Shown here piece after piece: positions 63,192 to 64,000 of a stretch of 64,000 nucleotides of DNA. The translations under genes and the position numbers were made by a program. The stretch comes from Solibacteraceae bacterium. Lineage in GTDB: Bacteria; Acidobacteriota; Terriglobia; Bryobacterales; Bryobacteraceae. The DNA lies in the NCBI GenBank assembly GCA_026984795.1, contig JALSRK010000076.1:186001-250000 (forward strand), in the 5' to 3' direction. The notes under the pieces were generated by a model that was not told the origin of the DNA, did not search any database, and saw only the letters and a list, made by a program, of their open reading frames with translations. Positions within the stretch are counted from its first letter, which is position 1. Each line of letters begins with the position of its first letter.

Positions 63192-63923
63192 ATGCTTCTA
63201 CAACTGAATGCTTGGGCCTTCATGCTGGCAACGGGTACCGTCGGTTTCGACGTCCGTTCGATGTGGGCTCAGATGGGTGTTCCAGCCAAGATCGTGGTGA
63301 TCTTGCTGTTTCTGATGTCGGCGTACTCGATCGGCATTATGATCGACCGGGCGTTGGCCTACTCGGCGGCCCGAAAGCAGTCGCGGCAATTCGCCCCGGC
63401 GGTGGCTGGTGCGCTGCGCGAGGGCAAGCTGGACGAAGCGATCAAGATCGCGGATCGTTACAAGAAGAGCCATCTCGCGAAGGTCGTAGTGGCCGGGCTG
63501 CAGGAGTTCAAAGCTCACGAGTCAGGGGCCGAGATTCCCGGTGAAGAGATTGAGGCCTCCCGCCGGGCCTTGGAGCGTGCGGAAGCCATTACGCACGCCG
63601 AACTGAAGCGGGGCGTCACGGCGCTGGCGACGATCGCCGCCTCGGCGCCGTTCGTCGGCCTGTTCGGCACGGTGGTCGGCATCATCAACGCGTTCAAGGG
63701 CATTTCGACCGAGAAATCGACCGGCCTGGGCGCCGTTGCCGGCGGCATTTCCGAGGCCCTGGTGGCGACCGCCATCGGCCTGTTCGTCGCCGTGCCGGCC
63801 GTGTGGGCGTACAACTACTTCACGACGAAGCTGGAAGGCTTCGACGTGGAGATGGGCAACTCGAGCTCCGAGCTGATCGATTACTTCTTGAAGCGATCCC
63901 AGCGGGCCGCCGCGGCGAAGTAA
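63192..63923 (+). CDS. ExbB/TolQ/MotA-family proton channel
   Basis: 243 residues. Three membrane helices; ATIAASAPFVGLFGTVVGIINAF and ISEALVATAIGLFVAVPAVWAYN (cut in parts) are the family signature. AGGAG precedes the ATG. Following a TonB-like gene, it should be the ExbB of that system; an ExbD-like gene is expected just past the window end. Confidence 0.93.
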   Translation: MLLQLNAWAFMLATGTVGFDVRSMWAQMGVPAKIVVILLFLMSAYSIGIMIDRALAYSAARKQSRQFAPAVAGALREGKLDEAIKIADRYKKSHLAKVVVAGLQEFKAHESGAEIPGEEIEASRRALERAEAITHAELKRGVTALATIAASAPFVGLFGTVVGIINAFKGISTEKSTGLGAVAGGISEALVATAIGLFVAVPAVWAYNYFTTKLEGFDVEMGNSSSELIDYFLKRSQRAAAAK

Positions 63924-63972
63924 GCCCGGGGCGAGGGAGACCGCTTTGACGAGATCCGCGAGTTGAGCCGGG

Positions 63973-63996
63973 GGGCGGGGGCCTCCGTCCCCGCCC
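63973..63996 (+). terminator. Strong hairpin at the window end
   Basis: GGGCGGGG (63973-63980) and CCCCGCCC (63989-63996), perfect arms with an eight-base loop, 49 bases after the ExbB-like stop. Whether a T-run follows lies outside the window. Confidence 0.35.
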
Positions 63997-64000
63997 GGAA

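Overview
This is a GC-rich bacterial chromosome segment, almost fully coding, with about 60 genes on both strands. There are no rRNA or tRNA genes, no CRISPR array and no recognisable transposase or phage gene. The organism looks like an Acidobacteriota member of the Solibacter/Bryobacter type. That is inference from gene content: an S46 peptidase, a PEP-CTERM/HAF-repeat protein, secreted caspase-like and DUF4384 proteins beside an ECF sigma factor, TonB/ExbB and an RND pump with an outer-membrane factor (so a Gram-negative envelope). It was not tested by any search.

Layout. 1-6.6 kb: 3' part of an S46 peptidase, an NTF2-like protein with a near-consensus promoter, then yceD-rpmF-plsX and a DsbD-type reductase. 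6.6-10.3 kb: trpD (minus), divergent from sucC-sucD and ndk. 10.3-16.2 kb: a four-gene minus-strand efflux operon (outer-membrane factor, adaptor, RND pump, DUF2892). 16.3-19.2 kb: ECF sigma/anti-sigma pair, membrane ferredoxin and two small zinc-ribbon proteins. 19.2-24.1 kb (minus): aceE, an ornithine-cyclodeaminase-family gene, DinB and Smr proteins. 24.3-30.1 kb: a zinc-finger membrane protein, then a minus-strand polysaccharide-export set (Wza-, Wzz- and BY-kinase-like), Maf and TerB. 30.2-38.0 kb: small membrane proteins, EamA transporter, SDR, a hybrid kinase-like protein and a tandem pair of TauE/SafE transporters.

38.4-43.9 kb holds the most interesting locus: a tight plus-strand cluster of ECF sigma factor, membrane protein in the anti-sigma position, DUF4252, two DUF4384 proteins and a secreted caspase-PEGA-TPR protein. 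43.9-50.1 kb: coaX with an unknown partner, an esterase, an AMP-ligase-family enzyme, an aldo/keto reductase and a LuxR-type response regulator. 50.3-55.9 kb: MerR regulator plus cytosolic VIT-vWA protein, a PEP-CTERM protein and a DASS transporter. 55.9-57.7 kb: zinc-finger/PAS protein and ThuA-like protein. 57.7-63.9 kb: tgt-yajC-secD-secF, TonB and an ExbB/TolQ-like channel.

Cross-cutting observations: two otherwise unrelated proteins start with an identical CX2CX15CX3H finger, and one of them shares a PAS segment with the hybrid kinase; that kinase has lost its ATP-binding residues; L32 has lost three of four zinc ligands; SecF carries an insertion of about 75 residues; and several genes without a Shine-Dalgarno sequence have a TANNNT hexamer 6-8 nt before the start codon, which suggests leaderless transcripts.
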